This document shows, one piece after another, positions 15,101-27,254 of a stretch of DNA of 64,000 bases. The translations under genes and the position numbers were made by a program. The notes beneath the pieces are model-generated. The model had not been told where the DNA came from, made no database searches, and was given only the letters and a program-made list of their open reading frames with translations. The stretch's first letter is position 1, and every line of letters begins with the position of its first letter. This DNA is from Eleginops maclovinus (Eukaryota; Chordata; Actinopteri; Perciformes; Eleginopidae): positions 17,597,878 to 17,661,877 of the forward strand of contig NC_086368.1 of assembly GCF_036324505.1 (NCBI RefSeq). The letters are read 5' to 3'.

Positions 15101-18100
15101 TGGTGCCCCCACCTTCTTGTCCGGGCTTATACTTGAATGGTTCAAAATTGCCTCTTGGATTGCTATTCAGAAAATCCCTCAAGGGGGGGACACCAGAGCA
15201 AATTTCTTTAATTTGCATGTGTAAATTGATGAGTGTGTGTGTTCTTCTCTTTTAATTCCAAGCCACATCAGAGATAGAAATCTGACCACGTGTTGGAAAG
15301 AGCTTAATAATGCAATGTGTGGTCCAAATAAAGCTTAAACTAAGATTTTCAAAATACTTCTGTAATTTGCTTTGCCATGTCAATCAAACACAAACACGTC
15401 AGCAGCAGGTTTAACGCCAGAGGTTGATTTTGAATGCAGGATATCATTTTTTTTAATCAAACTATTTAACATATATTTCTAAAAGTCTGAACATCTACTT
15501 GGGGAGTTTCTGAGGGATTTGGGTTACTGTTGTTTTAATCAAATCAGAAGCTAATAAGACAGTTCCGTATTTACTTTCAATCTGTGGATGTGTGTATGTA
15601 TGTCATTCTGAAGGATTTAAGTCAGAAAACTACAGCCACAATGGTTATATGCAGAGCTACTCCAGTCATCTTTTCAAACATACCTCCAAGAGCAGGACAA
15701 ACCAGGGAGAAAATAAAACAGCACACCATCCCCCAGTGATAAAATCAGAGTAGACAGCATATATCTTTTAAGCAATAGTTCAATCTTCGCATCCTAAGTG
15801 AGTGATAAGATGGCTGCTGGCAACAAACTATTTGTCCCATATCCAAAAATAAATACACTTCTCAAATTGTGATCATCAGAGCAACGGTGCAAAGAGGGTA
15901 AAGATTGAATCAGATCAATCATATGTAGATGTGACATTTACCACCAACTGTAGATTCCCAGCTGTTGGAGGATAGAAGCCATGTTTGAACATTTGACGGG
16001 CAAATTCCACAGTGATTCCCATGGGAATGAGCACACAGGATCATGATGCAAAACACTTTAAGAAAGAGGCCCAAAACATTTTGATCATTAATATAATTAA
16101 TTGGTCAGTAATAAAACAACATACCCAAGATATCGACTTCATAACAATACATTGCCCTCATCCTGAGAAGAAATAAACAGTGCTTATAGATGAGGTCTTA
16201 AACTAAGCGTTCACCCTCATTTTTATTGCATTATGGGTAATAAGGCACTTTTGCTCCTTTTTGAAACTCCTTACTGAGCTCACATAATTTACATACTTTC
16301 AACTGCAATGCCTGTTGTTTGTGAGTACAAGACATCCAGAGGGAATTAGTAAAAAAAAACAGACGATGAGGGATAACTGGGATATTTATCAAGTTGGATA
16401 TTTGAAATTCTTCACAGAAATTATAGATAGTCTGAGGGTATAGAATTATAATTAGAAATGGAGGATTCCGGAGGATCCTTCTAAGACAGTAGTACTCTAG
16501 AAAACCCTCTTTATTTGTCACACACCTGAAACCTCTCTAAGTACCAGTCCACACTACCAACTTTGGTCTGTTCGGGGAATTGAAAAAGACAACCTTTCCA
16601 TTCCCAAGACAAGTTTCTTAGGAAAAAAAAACACAGAAAAAGAGTTTTAACAGAAACAGGTTCAATACTCTACCAGTTCATACCTTACTGCTAACAATAA
16701 TAAGTATTGTGCGATTAAACCCTAATGACTCTGGATTAGATATTTCCAACTATACTGACCATGACCCAAATTGCAAAGACTATATGGCTAAGGCAGTACA
16801 CTTTTTGATTGGGACTGTGTTCTGAAAGAGGTGATAAGGCATTTTTAATTCCTCTCAACATTTAGACTAAGCCATATACAAGCTTTTTTTAGGTTTTTAA
16901 GGTCATAAGTGTCATGAGTAACAACGTACGCACACAAAAATAAATGTGTACAATGTGTACTGAATACTAATAGCTCCAAAAGGTCTGCATGGAAAACATC
17001 CTAAGGAGCTCTGGATTTAACTTCCCTCAGTTCCTTCCCCATATAAAGCATAAGCCCACCAATGGGAATAATTGTCTGAATGAATAGGTCCTCTTTCTAC
17101 TTGATAAGAATATTTCAAAAGTTATACACACCACCCAGAATTATAATTTAACAAGACTTTAAATCTTACACTGCCACCATTATTCAGTCACATAAACCTC
17201 ATAACCTTTTATGACCTTTCAGAATGCATGTCACCCTTTGCCAAAAGTCTGCACGTTTAACATGCCCTGCGGACTAGCATCTGTGCACTGCTTTGCATCA
17301 CTCTTGGCCATGTGGATGTCACTAATAAGAACTATGAGAGCCAGCACCTTATGCCTAAAAAATGAGGCGAATGTGCTGAGGAAGACTTTATGATCCCTGT
17401 CACAACATGTGTGTCAGTTGATTAAAAAGGCCATTTCTAAGGAATAAAGGAAAGCATGCTTTATATTCAGTCCAGAACCTCTGTGTTGGCAAGAAACGTC
17501 AGTGCCCTGAAGCGAACAAATGTTCCATCGTCTGCCTTTCACAAACCTTTAGATCTCTGAATGTCAGCAATAACATTCTACAACCCAAGTCCCCAATCCA
17601 GTCTGAAGGCCTGGCCACCATGCCCGAATCAAATCTCAGGATGCCAAGGCATCTGTGATGCAGCCCCACACTAAAGTGCCAAAGCACTGAAGAAAAACAC
17701 TGGGGCCGATCGATGGTCTGACTAGGCAAATATCAGGCCCAACCGTGGGGCAGCAGCTCAAATGTCTGACAGAAATCATTCTGCCATGACAAGCCAGGCA
17801 TGTTTAATGGTGATGAGCTTGTTTGAAAAGGTCTCCCCACTTGGGATATTGAAAGTTTCAGCCATCAACAGCATGTTTTATTCAATAACAGACACAGATT
17901 TAGAGCAGTTTAATCTTTTAGGCTGCTTCTGTTGAATGCGAGCAATGTTTTCAATTAAAATATTTTTGTAGCTTTATAAAGAAATACCCACCAACCCAAC
18001 AGGACCTTCAAAGAAGGAAACAAAATACTTTATTTACCTAATTTATGTGCACTCATTTTATTTTGGCTCAGTCTTAGAGTTTTGACTGCTTTTTGCTATT

Positions 18101-21100
18101 ATTTACTGCCGCGCCAGTTTCTCTCCTCTCCTTTGATCTCTGATTCACAAAGAGTGATGGACATGGCACACACACATACACACTCACATACACAAAAACA
18201 TAAGAGTTCACGAGATTGGAAGTCCGCTAACATGTTTCTCTTGCCTCCAATATTAGCTACTGTGTTTACAATGTGATAACCTGAATGCAGTCTGAAATTC
18301 AACAGTGTTTTCTAGCAGGAGACGCAGTGACGCATCCAAGTAAGAACTGATACTGAAGCTCCCACAGCTGTATTTAAATAACTACATGGCTTTCTTTTAA
18401 CGATAAAATAAAGTGCAAAAAAAAGAACGAAGTTCCTGTCAGAAAACAAAAAGCCAACAGCTGCAAAATCCACCTGCACTGAAGAACTGTCCAAGTTACA
18501 CCCAAAGATGTAATTTGTGTGAGATACATTTGAAATGAAACATATTGCCAGGGCCTCTAGCCATAACCACAGGATTTGGAATCAAATCTCATACTGGATT
18601 TCATGGCTGTCGATGAAATGTGTTTTCTATTGGCAGAAGTCCAAGATCCAAAACTCTTAAAATATGTTTTCACCACTTGGTTTAAGGTAACTATCCACTC
18701 AATTGCATGAAAATACATTCATATGTCAGATGTACCCCGATAGACAGACGACTTGTGAATCATCATCTACTCTCCAACCCTGCCTTCTACCAGAACAGGT
18801 CAATATGCATATCAATAGCTGAACCGGCAATAATGGCTGACAGAGAGCCACCCACATGAGACATTATAGACAGAACCTATATTGGTTACTATAAACATAT
18901 GTTCTGTTATTGAGTCAGCTTATTGAGTTTATTCTGACCGTCTTACTTAAAGTACAGAAGTCTAACATAACAGCCTGCAGCACATTTCTTTCTTCATGAA
19001 GTTGTGCAGTTCAGTTTTTCTGAAACTATGTTAGAGAGTTGATGATCTAACCTTTCTGAGTCATTTGGAAGGCTGTCTCTGGTGCTTTATTACATTGTAC
19101 TGAGAGGCGTTTCTAATATGTTGGTTTAAAATGACCATCATGTTAAATCAACACCTCACAATAGAGTAAGATTTAATTCAGGGCTTTGAGATTGCATTAT
19201 GTTTTTGCTATGTGTACCTAATTAACTAAGTATCAAAACTAGAAAAATGTGATGTAGTCAAATACTATTAAACTTTAGTAGCTATTCTTTTATCTCACCC
19301 GAGACTTTTCTATTTGTTTATGTTCTTTTGTGAGAAAGATTTCTTATTATAGTAATTCCCATTGTACATACAACTATAACTAATTCAAGCCATTTATAGT
19401 AGAGACAACACAGTACATTTTATGTAGCTAGTGTAAGAACAATGATCAGAAGAAGATAATATTTCTGGAAAAAGGAGACTGATGTCCCCTTTGATGACTA
19501 TGAGCTGACCTCTCAGACAGGCTAAGTGCCATTGGAGCAGAGCCCAATTTAAACAGAGTCTAAGCAGATGGTAGAGGCCGCCAGACAGGACACACGCATG
19601 CACGCACGCACGCGTACACAAACACACAATTTTTTTTCAGCAGAAGCACAGTGACGGAGACAACCTGTGGTGTTGCCACCTGTTTCGGCACGCTGCATAA
19701 TTAAACCAAATCCACAACTCTCGGCTCATCAGAATGACTCACTTTCCCAGCATCCCTCAAGCAGCACTCCATGACAGCATTAGTTATACAGTGCTTATAT
19801 TGTCCTCATTCTTTCTTTTCTTTTGAATTAAAGTTCAGTCCCCACATCCATATCCTCTCCAACCTTAAATCGCATCCTGCTGTATTACATTACAAACACT
19901 TCCCAACCCTTCAGGCGATGAAAATAAAGAAGTTGACGTGCTCATCTTTTTACAAAACACATTCAAACTTGTGTTGTCTAAAAATGCATTATGACTCAGA
20001 TGAGCATGTGACCATCATACAGTTTGATATTGATCCTTTATTTGCTTCCCACTTGACATCAGCCCACTTTAGTGCTAGCAATGATTCATTCTATAGTGCA
20101 CACACGCATTTTACATTGCTCATTTCCTTTAAAGTTTTCTTAGCATACAGACAGTGGGCAATAACGCTTATTTAATGAACCTATTCCCATTTTTTAAGTT
20201 TTCAATCTTCCAAACCAAATTGAAAAAGGAACATGGAAAGCCAACTACCTATATCTGTGCTCTATGAGAGTTGTATTAGTGCGTTGTGAGTTGACTTAAT
20301 GTGCAGCCAGCTTTGAGAGAACATTAAAGCCCATGGGACAAGTACTGTATGTGATGGGCTTAGGGCTGATAATGCTGGGTGTGTGTGAAGAAACAGTTTG
20401 TTCCACTGTGATGCACAGAGATTAAGTCTTATTTTCATTACCCATACATTGAGATAACAAAGGAATTAAGACATTTTTGTTACATTAACATTCATGTAAA
20501 AGCATTTTACCCTATTTTATTATTGCTCTCATATCATTTTTTCCTAATTGGTCAAATTTAAGGAAATCTTAACTTTCAAGATAATGTGATATCAAAAATT
20601 TTCGTAATTGTGAGTGGTAGTAATACATCTAAAAGACACAATACCTTGATGTAGTGCTTTAGCCTTGGATAAATTCTTCTTTCTCCCAGGAGCACAGAGA
20701 AAAAACTCTTGAGGGGGAATGAGGTAGTGACCACATGTGTGACTTCGGGAAAGGAAAAGACCCTGAAGCCAGATGTCTCATAGCTCTTTATAAGTTCCTC
20801 GTCTGGCTTGTTGTCGCCCTTACTCAGAATACTGCCGACAGCAGAGCGGCACTGTGGTCCCAGCACCTAGAAACAATAGTTAAAAAACAAAAAAAATAAA
20901 GGTTGGTAAGAGAGAAAATATCAACAAGATGGACTTATATAGCTCATAAAGATTAGATAGAATATATGCACACACAGTTTTCTTACCAAAATTGAACTTT
21001 TTCTATCTTCTAAGGAAAAATTGCTCTCTATAAAATGTTTTAAATATTATTACATTTTGCTGGATTTTGTGAACAAAACACTGTATATCATCTGTCATTA

Positions 21101-24100
21101 GAGAAAAAAAAGTTTTAAAGAAATTTAAGAAACTCTTAAATGTCACCAATCATCAACACTTCCAAGGACTATCTCTGAAGACTGGTGATTCATAAACACG
21201 AGGTTGTGAAGAAAGGTGATTTTATGAGTAGTTTAAAGCCTCCACGACGTGACAAAAGTGTTACAAAATATATATTTTTTCTCTGATGTCTGCCAGGTGC
21301 CAATTTTAAGAAGAAAATATCCTCATTAAATGGAGCTCTAATTGGAGCATTTGGCAGCAAAGCAATAATTGCTCCTTCCTCCATTCTGAGCACCCTGGTG
21401 CCTATTCAAAAAAGGAGAAAAGGGAGACACTCTTTATAAATGAATACTCCTGGGATATCCAAGACTTCCTCCCCTCTGTGCTGAGCAGAGCATGGCTGAA
21501 ATGTATTAAATAAACTGGAATGGTCCAATTTGTCCATAAACCTATCAATGCTACGCTTCGAGAACAGCCAGTGTGTCTGAAAATCTCCATTCTCTCCTCA
21601 GTTCCTCAACACGCAAGGTCAGTCATGGGTACAGGTGTAGCTTTCACTGTGCACTTCAGACTAAGCCCAATTTTCACACAACAGCCATTCAAAGTTTCAA
21701 ACACACAGAAAGTAAGAAATGAAATACATGACTGACCAAATCGGTTTACATCAGCAGTTGAACATCTGATGACACTTGTTGAGTATTTTTATCAACGTGA
21801 ATCTTTGCTAGTAGACTGATTTTGTTTTTAAATATTGTGATGATTTCTGATTTTCAGAATCCGTTTTTAAATGATGAAGAAAGGACTCTTGATTGAGATG
21901 GATTGAGAGAATATGGTTGAACTGATGGTTGGACAAACAAGACATTTAATGACATCTGAGAGTAAACCACTACCTTATCATTTAGAAATAACATAGGCTA
22001 ATTGAGCAAATTGTCTGCAGATTAATCGATAAGGAAAATAATAATTTTCTGCAGCTCTACTTCATGGTTTTAAGAAAAGTATCTTACATTTGATCATAAA
22101 TTCATGTATTGGTCACATGTATTAATGGCAGGTACAATTCCAGTGAAATGTCATCCTGCAGTATGCAGTAAGTGTATATTATGGGATTGCAGTCTTAAGC
22201 AGTGAACTCATTAGGATCTTATATCGGCCTGAGGGTAGAAACTCTTCTTGAGCCTCTCTGTGCTGGCCTGGTGTATCCGGTACCTTTATCCCAAACCTCA
22301 ACAGGGAGAGAAGGCTGTGATCCGGATGGTGGGGATGATTCTCCTTGACTTATTCTTACAGCACTTGTTGTAAATACCCTCTAGGCAGGGAAGAGCACCT
22401 GTTCAGCAGAATTAACCACTCTTTGCCGCGCTTGTGTGTTCCCAAGCCTATATAACATACAATGTGGTTTAAATTATCGATTCTTCTCCCATATGTTAGC
22501 ATTGCTGTCACGCATGAAAAATGCAACACACACAGAACTTGTATGCAAACAATGTTATAAAGATGAGAGGTAAACCACCCTTTGTTCAACCAGTAAGCCT
22601 TGCATCAGAATGAATGCTTAGTAGTGATAATGAAGTACAGATTTAATAAAGAGTCAAACAAAAAGGGATGATCTTTATCAAATGTACACGCTGGAGAAAG
22701 GTTTGCACTAAAATGTATTGTGCCAAACATTTTGTTAAGTAAAAATTACAATTATTTTTAATATCCAGGCAATGGCAGCCTCTTGATTATTTTAAGTACC
22801 AAAAGTTCATCTGGAAAAACTTTACACATGAGGATATTTTTTAGACTTTGGATGTTTTAGGGGCTCACAGTGGGGCGTCTCAGGCAAGTGGATTTATTAA
22901 TCATCACAGGGCTCCATGTAGAGAGTGCAGAACAATAAACTAGCACCAAAAGCACAAGCCTCTGTCCACAATCTTTGTTTGCTTCTCTGCACTCATCAAG
23001 TCACAAGCGTACTTTCTTTTGAAGTTTCTTCAATACACTGACAGCTCATCTGAAGCAAAAAGTATCCAAAATCTTACTGAAGGAACAGCAGAGTTGTGTC
23101 TCTGTTGCGCATGGGTTGAATGGAGTCTGGAAGGGGCAACTAAGTAAAAAAGAAAAGACAAAACTATCTTCACCAGCATACAAAGTATTTTCCGTCCGCT
23201 CTCAGAATCAGATAGGCTTACATTTGAAATGTTTTACTATGACTTTATGAAAGGCCAAGTATCAGAAAGATGTTCCCCTATTTCATCATTCACCACAAAG
23301 ACTAACATTCGAAGAGATACACATTTTATGTCCGGCCCCTGCTTCAGCTGCCATGCCCACAAGCTTTCATCATATGACCCAAAACATGGGTCCCTGAAGA
23401 TGTGCAGACACATGTGTCATTTACCCACCATCCCACTTGTCACAAGTGGAGCTTCTTATTCAGACATCTCAAGGACCTCAAACCCTGACCCTGATCCCCT
23501 ACTTGGAATATCAAGTTTGACAGAAAAACACATGATCCCCCCCGTTACCTCCTTCTGACGTTTGTCAAAGATGGACACAGAAGGGGGAGAAAGAGAGGAA
23601 CGATACAGGGTAGAGATGGAGTGGGAGCCCTGGGTCGGAAACCCCCTGGCTTTGAAACTGTGACTAGTGGGTGCATGAGATGGGTGTAGTGAGCAGGGCG
23701 CAGAATATGTTAGCTGTTTGAAGGAGCAGACAGAACTGCCTCAGCACTGTATCCATGGCAACCATCGGAGGACCAACTGGAGTCTTGTTGAGGTCTTTTG
23801 TTTCTCCAGAGTAAGTGATTAAAGGAGGTAAAAGTGAACACCAGAAACGCTGACACTTATCTTCTGCCAGCTGCACTTTTGAAAATCTTTCTCACTCCAA
23901 ATATCAATGGACAGTGTCTCACAATTTAGACGCCGAATACCAGTCCTCCTTTTTGAGAGCACCCTCTGGGGCTGGGGACGCTGGGACGGAATGGCATCCT
24001 GAGGCTCGGACGCTAATGAGCTGAGATCATTACGCCAATTATTTTAACTTAGATCAGGACTTGGCTATGACTTTGCAGAGGAACTATAGGACCCACTTCT

Positions 24101-26415
24101 AGCCTAATTGCGAGCTTGGGAAAAAGAAGATGAGCATGACAAAAGTGTTTTGAAGCAGCGCTGAGAAAAGTCTATTGCTCTAAAATGGCATATATCAGCA
24201 TTTTTCAGAACCAGAGAAAAACTGCAAATAATAAAAGTTGGATGCCAGTGAAAAAGGTCATATCATAGTGTAGTAGATTGAATACTTCAATACCAGGTTA
24301 AACATATTTGGTAATAGTATTGGTGCTTCCATATACAATATGTCCATTAGAAATATGGTAAGAACTATTGTTGATAGTGGCCAAACTAACTGGGTGGATC
24401 CTTTCTTTTTATTATTTGAGTTTATACCATAACTTTGAAAACAAAAATCCAACCAAATTCCATCGGACCAACACTAAACAGATATTCAGTTTACAATGAG
24501 ATAAAATAGAGAAAAACTCAATATCTTTATATGAAAGAATCTGGAACCAACCAGGAAGTATTGCTTAATAAGTTAGTGTTATTATTCAGTGAACACATAA
24601 ATGTTTTCTTATTACCATGATCCTACAATATTCAAGATATTTCATCTCAGCTCTCCTATGAATTCTTTATCAGGGGTCATAAAGAGGTTAGCAGTTTTCT
24701 ATGGGTATGGCAGCCAGCTAGTTCTATATTCAATAGTAGCTGTAGCAGACTTCTAAAGATCCCCCTTTTTCCACCCTTGTTGCTGAACTTCCAGACCCTC
24801 CACAGTGCATCAAACTGAAGCCTACTGCTGCTTAACCATTTCAATGTGCTACTCCTTGTCTCATTCCTTCTCCTTCTGTTTCGGCAGTGCCTGTTGAAAA
24901 AACAACCCACGCTGGACCTGCTTTAAAATTCGTGAACTAGCACTGTGTGATTTCGGAAACCCCAGAGATTGAGTAGTATTATGTATCAGAAAAACAGATC
25001 CAGCAGATAATATTTCACGCTGCTTATAGACACTGAGATTTTGAGACTGATGTAGTTCACACAGGGAACGATTGGGAATGTAGGAAAACATCTCAAAGAG
25101 TGATACATTTTACTAGTTTTGCTTTGAAGGAGCATTGTTGTGGCAGTAAAGGAAACCACATGAGCTTCAGTCACATTAAAGAGAAGCGTTTTGACTCTCA
25201 ATCTTTATGGAACTCCAAAAGCGCCAATACTAAATAAATATTGTGATAACCCCAAGTTAACAAGACAGCTTGACTGATTGTCAAAAGATTAATCTTTAAT
25301 AACATTACTTGCCTAGACAATAGATTGATTAACTGATTGGTGGAATATATATGATCATTTTGAATATAACTCTGCACAACTGTAGTTACACTCAGGCTTG
25401 GCTTATTTGACTTAGACTCTACAGATGATTAGTTAACACAGGCCAGCAGTTATACTTATCTGATCTCTTTCAACTACCAAACCAGCTATTTCAGACTATA
25501 AAATATATATTGGAAGCCATTTCAATACTGGAAGAAAAATCAATATCATCCAACTAAATGTTGTAGTTTTTAACAATTTGTTGATTTATTGTGATTATTA
25601 CTGTTAGCAGATGACCACATTTGGATCTGATTCAAAATGTTTTGCATTTGTTTAAATATAACACTATGTTGTGCGATGTCCCATAAAAAAAACTGGGGTT
25701 CAGCTCTGGTTTAAAAAAGAACATGGATAACATTGTATGACATCTGTGAAACTAATAAATACACAAATCACACCACACCCTGCCCAGATGTGCTAAGATA
25801 TTGTTTAGGGGAAAACACAAACTACAGTCAGTGCCAAAAGTCTCCTTTAAAAATGCTAAAACAAGGAGGGGAAAATACAGGATATCAGGACAAAATGAGT
25901 CGCCACTAAACGGGTTATTCATTGTGAAAATTAATCACCTTGATTGGCTTAATAAAGTTATTCAAACTAGCGTTATCTGAGAAGATATAAATTAATCTCT
26001 GAACTCTTTATTTCTTTAATAGAATGGCGTTAGCACCATCTAGCGGTCATCTACGCTACCCAAGTTATTTACAGTACAAATCCACCTATATTAAAGCAAA
26101 ATATCTCACAAAATAAACTGTTGATCTACCAAGTGCTGTGACGGTGTAGTGCATGGTTACCTTTTCAGGATCATCGTAATATACTCCGATTGATGAAAGC
26201 TTTGGTCCAATACGATGAGACTCCTTGAAAAGTTGTCTGCAGTCTTTGTAGGGTCCTTCTTTAAATTTATAAGCAAATGTAATCTTCTTTACGGGAGGAG
26301 AGCCAGTTAGTATGATGATGTCTGAGAATAGTCCCGACCACCAAATGTAACCAGCTACCGTTATAAGACTTATCAACACGCTGATGAGCACACACAGACC
26401 GACAAAGTCGGGCAT
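1..26415 (-). CDS. tex264: tex264, ER-phagy receptor (3' end outside window)
   Basis: TEX264 is a single-pass ER membrane protein with a cytosolic GyrI-like domain. It acts as an ER-phagy receptor through a C-terminal LC3-interacting motif. Coding exons on the minus strand are 26415-26161 (residues 1-85), 20866-20645 (86-159), 6404-6239 (160-214) and 70-1 (partial), all with AG/GT borders and compatible phases (0, 0, 1). Residues about 4-26 form a hydrophobic N-terminal anchor. Then follow GSPPVKKITFAYKF, IGVYYDDPEK, CRSAVGSIL, SHVV/THVV-type and LARQDDFYVPE segments typical of the family. Exon 4 begins G-ADSNSEYSSGS and reaches SDSRETS, matching the serine-rich tail of the family. The LC3-interacting motif and stop codon are expected left of base 1. 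The start is the first ATG of the hydrophobic anchor. The gene is divergent from gpx1, with 839 bp between start codons. Confidence 0.95.
585..860 (+). repeat. Two tandem copies of a ~144-bp dispersed repeat
   Basis: The block starting TGCTGGCACTTGG at 604 recurs at 748 as TGCTGGCACTGAAG. Both copies continue with a GAAAAGTCA.GGGATC.CCAAAGT.ATTAA.ATTCATCCT pattern. The offset is 144 bases and identity is roughly 80 percent over about 65 bases. Sequences of this type (AAAAGTCAGGGGATCACCAAAG) are familiar as dispersed repeats in percomorph fish genomes. I do not know a formal family name. Confidence 0.6.
2687..3195 (-). mobile_element. 5'-truncated L2-like LINE fragment
   Basis: Read on the minus strand, this gives a degenerate C-terminal LINE protein with the signatures LNKLLSIMDKPTHPLH and DRYRRTFLPTAITLYN, known from L2/Rex-type non-LTR retrotransposons of fish. 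It is followed by an untranslated tail. The tail ends at 2687-2712 with a GGGATAAATAAAGTATTTC-type terminus and a TTCTGATTCTGA motif, the usual 3' end of these elements. The rest of the element is missing, so it is a dead-on-arrival copy inside a tex264 intron. Confidence 0.7.
3345..3590. repeat. GC-richer repeat-like block, possibly part of an LTR
   Basis: This block contrasts with the AT-rich flanks. It contains CAGCTGATCAGGATCAGGTAATCAGGCACTGATT and later GGGCTGTTCAAAAATAAATATA with an AATAAA signal, a combination common in fish LTR or SINE sequence. I found no clear terminal repeats or target duplication, so the class is uncertain. Confidence 0.25.
6046..6102 (+). repeat. (TAA)n microsatellite
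   Basis: A nearly perfect run of about 19 TAA units lies in tex264 intron 3. It is about 135 bases downstream of exon 3 in the transcription direction. Confidence 0.97.
9127..9197 (-). repeat. Remnant of a dispersed 'gctgcaacta...attgatta' repeat
   Basis: The segment contains TTGATTGATAAATAATCACTAGTTGCAGCCCT, the reverse form of the common teleost repeat that starts AGGGCTGCAACTA and carries repeated ATTAATCGATTA-like palindromes. Related remnants occur near 22011-22062, 25270-25349 and 51395-51470. Confidence 0.5.
19590..19628 (+). repeat. Short CA/CGCA microsatellite
   Basis: ACACGCATGCACGCACGCACGCG followed by further CA units is a short, imperfect alternating purine-pyrimidine tract in tex264 intron 2. 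Confidence 0.85.
21290..21410. promoter_or_regulatory. Candidate conserved non-coding element
   Basis: The block has dense TAAT/ATTA homeodomain cores. These include CATTAAATGGAGCTCTAATTGGAGC (near-palindrome at 21332-21348) and GCAATAATTGCTCC. It sits in a tex264 intron and has no coding potential. Regulatory function is inferred from composition only. Confidence 0.25.
22011..22062 (-). repeat. Remnant of the dispersed 'gctgcaacta' repeat
   Basis: CTGCAGATTAATCGATAAGGAAAATAATAATTTTCTGCAGCTC resembles the reverse strand of the teleost repeat noted at 9127, with the ATTAATCGAT palindrome intact. Confidence 0.5.
22216..22440 (-). mobile_element. L2-like LINE reverse-transcriptase remnant
   Basis: On the minus strand this reads as a degenerate LINE polyprotein C-terminal region. 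A conserved order RGKEWL, SLPRGYLQQVL and then HPPDHSLLSLL is interrupted by an in-frame stop. Its plus strand carries the frequently repeated GAGGGTAGAAACT.TTC.TGAGCCT and GGCTGTGATCCGGATGG motifs seen in many fish genomes. It is inactive, and lies in tex264 intron 1. Confidence 0.6.
25270..25349. repeat. Remnant of the dispersed 'gctgcaacta' repeat
   Basis: TTGACTGATTGTCAAAAGATTAATC and TAGATTGATTAACTGATTGGTGG are diverged copies of the ATTAATCGATTA-type core seen in the other remnants. Assignment is tentative. Confidence 0.35.
26031..26048 (-). promoter_or_regulatory. Candidate CTCF-type site
   Basis: Read on the minus strand the bases are GACCGCTAGATGGTGCTA, close to the CTCF core CCASYAGRKGGCR. 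It lies in tex264 intron 1, 113 bases downstream of exon 1 in the transcription direction. Binding cannot be judged from sequence alone. Confidence 0.3.
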
Positions 26416-27254
26416 AATAGCTTAGTAAACAGCCAATATCGTAATTTAACTTCTTCTGAACCCTTAACACATGTGTTGCAATTTCCCAAAACCCTTTTAA
26501 ATGTTAAAGAAAGTTTTGGATTGGTTTCAGTTAGCAATGTGCTTGAATTAAATAAAAAGAGTACATATTGCACAGAACTTCCTGGAAAGTACCATCTACG
26601 CCGGCCAAAGGGGGGGATTTTGTTACAAATAAACTTGTAAAATTCGTCAAAGGAGAACATGCCCTCGTCGAAAACAATTTCATAATTTAGATATCGATGG
26701 TAATATGTACATGCAAAGTCAGTAGTTGCTCAGGTAATTTGATAAACGTTTAACAAAATGCCACCTTTTATAATGGATAACCTAGAGATTATTGTGTTGC
26801 CCATTTCGTCAATGTTTAATTTTGGTAAATTATATTATGGAAGTAAAGTACTATGTTTAAAGTGAATGATCAGAAACACATAGTTGACTATTGAGAAGCG
26901 CTGGTTTAACTGATTTACCATAGTAACAGTAATAGTTCATTATAAACTAGGCGATCCATGGTCATGGCAAGCTATACCTTGATGGCATTCTGAGTTTAAT
27001 AATTGCAGTATTGACCTCTCACAACGCTTGCAATAGAATCGTTTTGGTATTGGCAACAAAACAAGGAAAAATGTTATACATTTGAAATAAATCAGCACTG
27101 AAGTAGTAGTTTGAAATGCAACCTGTTCCGCCCATAAAAAAAATGAGGGTTGGACTTACAAGGAACTTGATAACATTGGACCGCCTAGCTCAGATAAACC
27201 GAATGCTTCTTTCTCCTTAAATCTAACTTGATTTTGTAATTATTATTTGTGAGA
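26416..27254. promoter_or_regulatory. Divergent promoter region of tex264 and gpx1
   Basis: 839 bases separate the two start codons on opposite strands, so both 5' UTRs and promoters must lie here. On the plus strand CCGCCCATAAAAAAA (27126-27140) combines a GC-box-like motif and an A-rich TATA-like motif about 120 bases upstream of the gpx1 ATG. On the tex264 side the only GC-richer stretch is around 26600-26620 (CTACGCCGGCCAAAGGGGGG). Transcription starts are not determinable. Confidence 0.5.

Larger units (their letters stand above)
6405..20644 (-). other. tex264 intron 2 (14.2 kb)
   Basis: This intron has a donor after 20645 (gtattg) and an acceptor before 6404 (ctcatgcag). I found no coding exon on either strand. 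Scattered open frames up to 134 codons lack splice signals and family resemblance. It holds a dispersed-repeat remnant at 9127-9197 and short (CA)n tracts near 18165-18190 and 19590-19628. Several blocks of less AT-rich, homeobox- and SOX-motif-containing sequence (14338-14990, 17480-17760, 18790-18870) could be conserved regulatory DNA. Confidence 0.8.
20867..26160 (-). other. tex264 intron 1 (5.3 kb)
   Basis: This intron has a donor after 26161 (gtaacc) and an acceptor before 20866 (tgtttctag). It contains a LINE fragment (22216-22440), remnants of the gctgcaacta repeat (22011-22062, 25270-25349), a regulatory-looking homeodomain-rich block (21290-21410), a GC-richer block at 23930-24050, and a CTCF-like site at 26031-26048. 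No extra exon was recognised. Confidence 0.8.

Noticed and set aside
19771..20175. 134-codon plus-strand open frame in tex264 intron 2
   Set aside because: No splice signals, codon pattern or family resemblance. Expected by chance in 14 kb.
23229..23558. 109-codon plus-strand open frame in tex264 intron 1
   Set aside because: No recognisable domain and no flanking splice or promoter signals.
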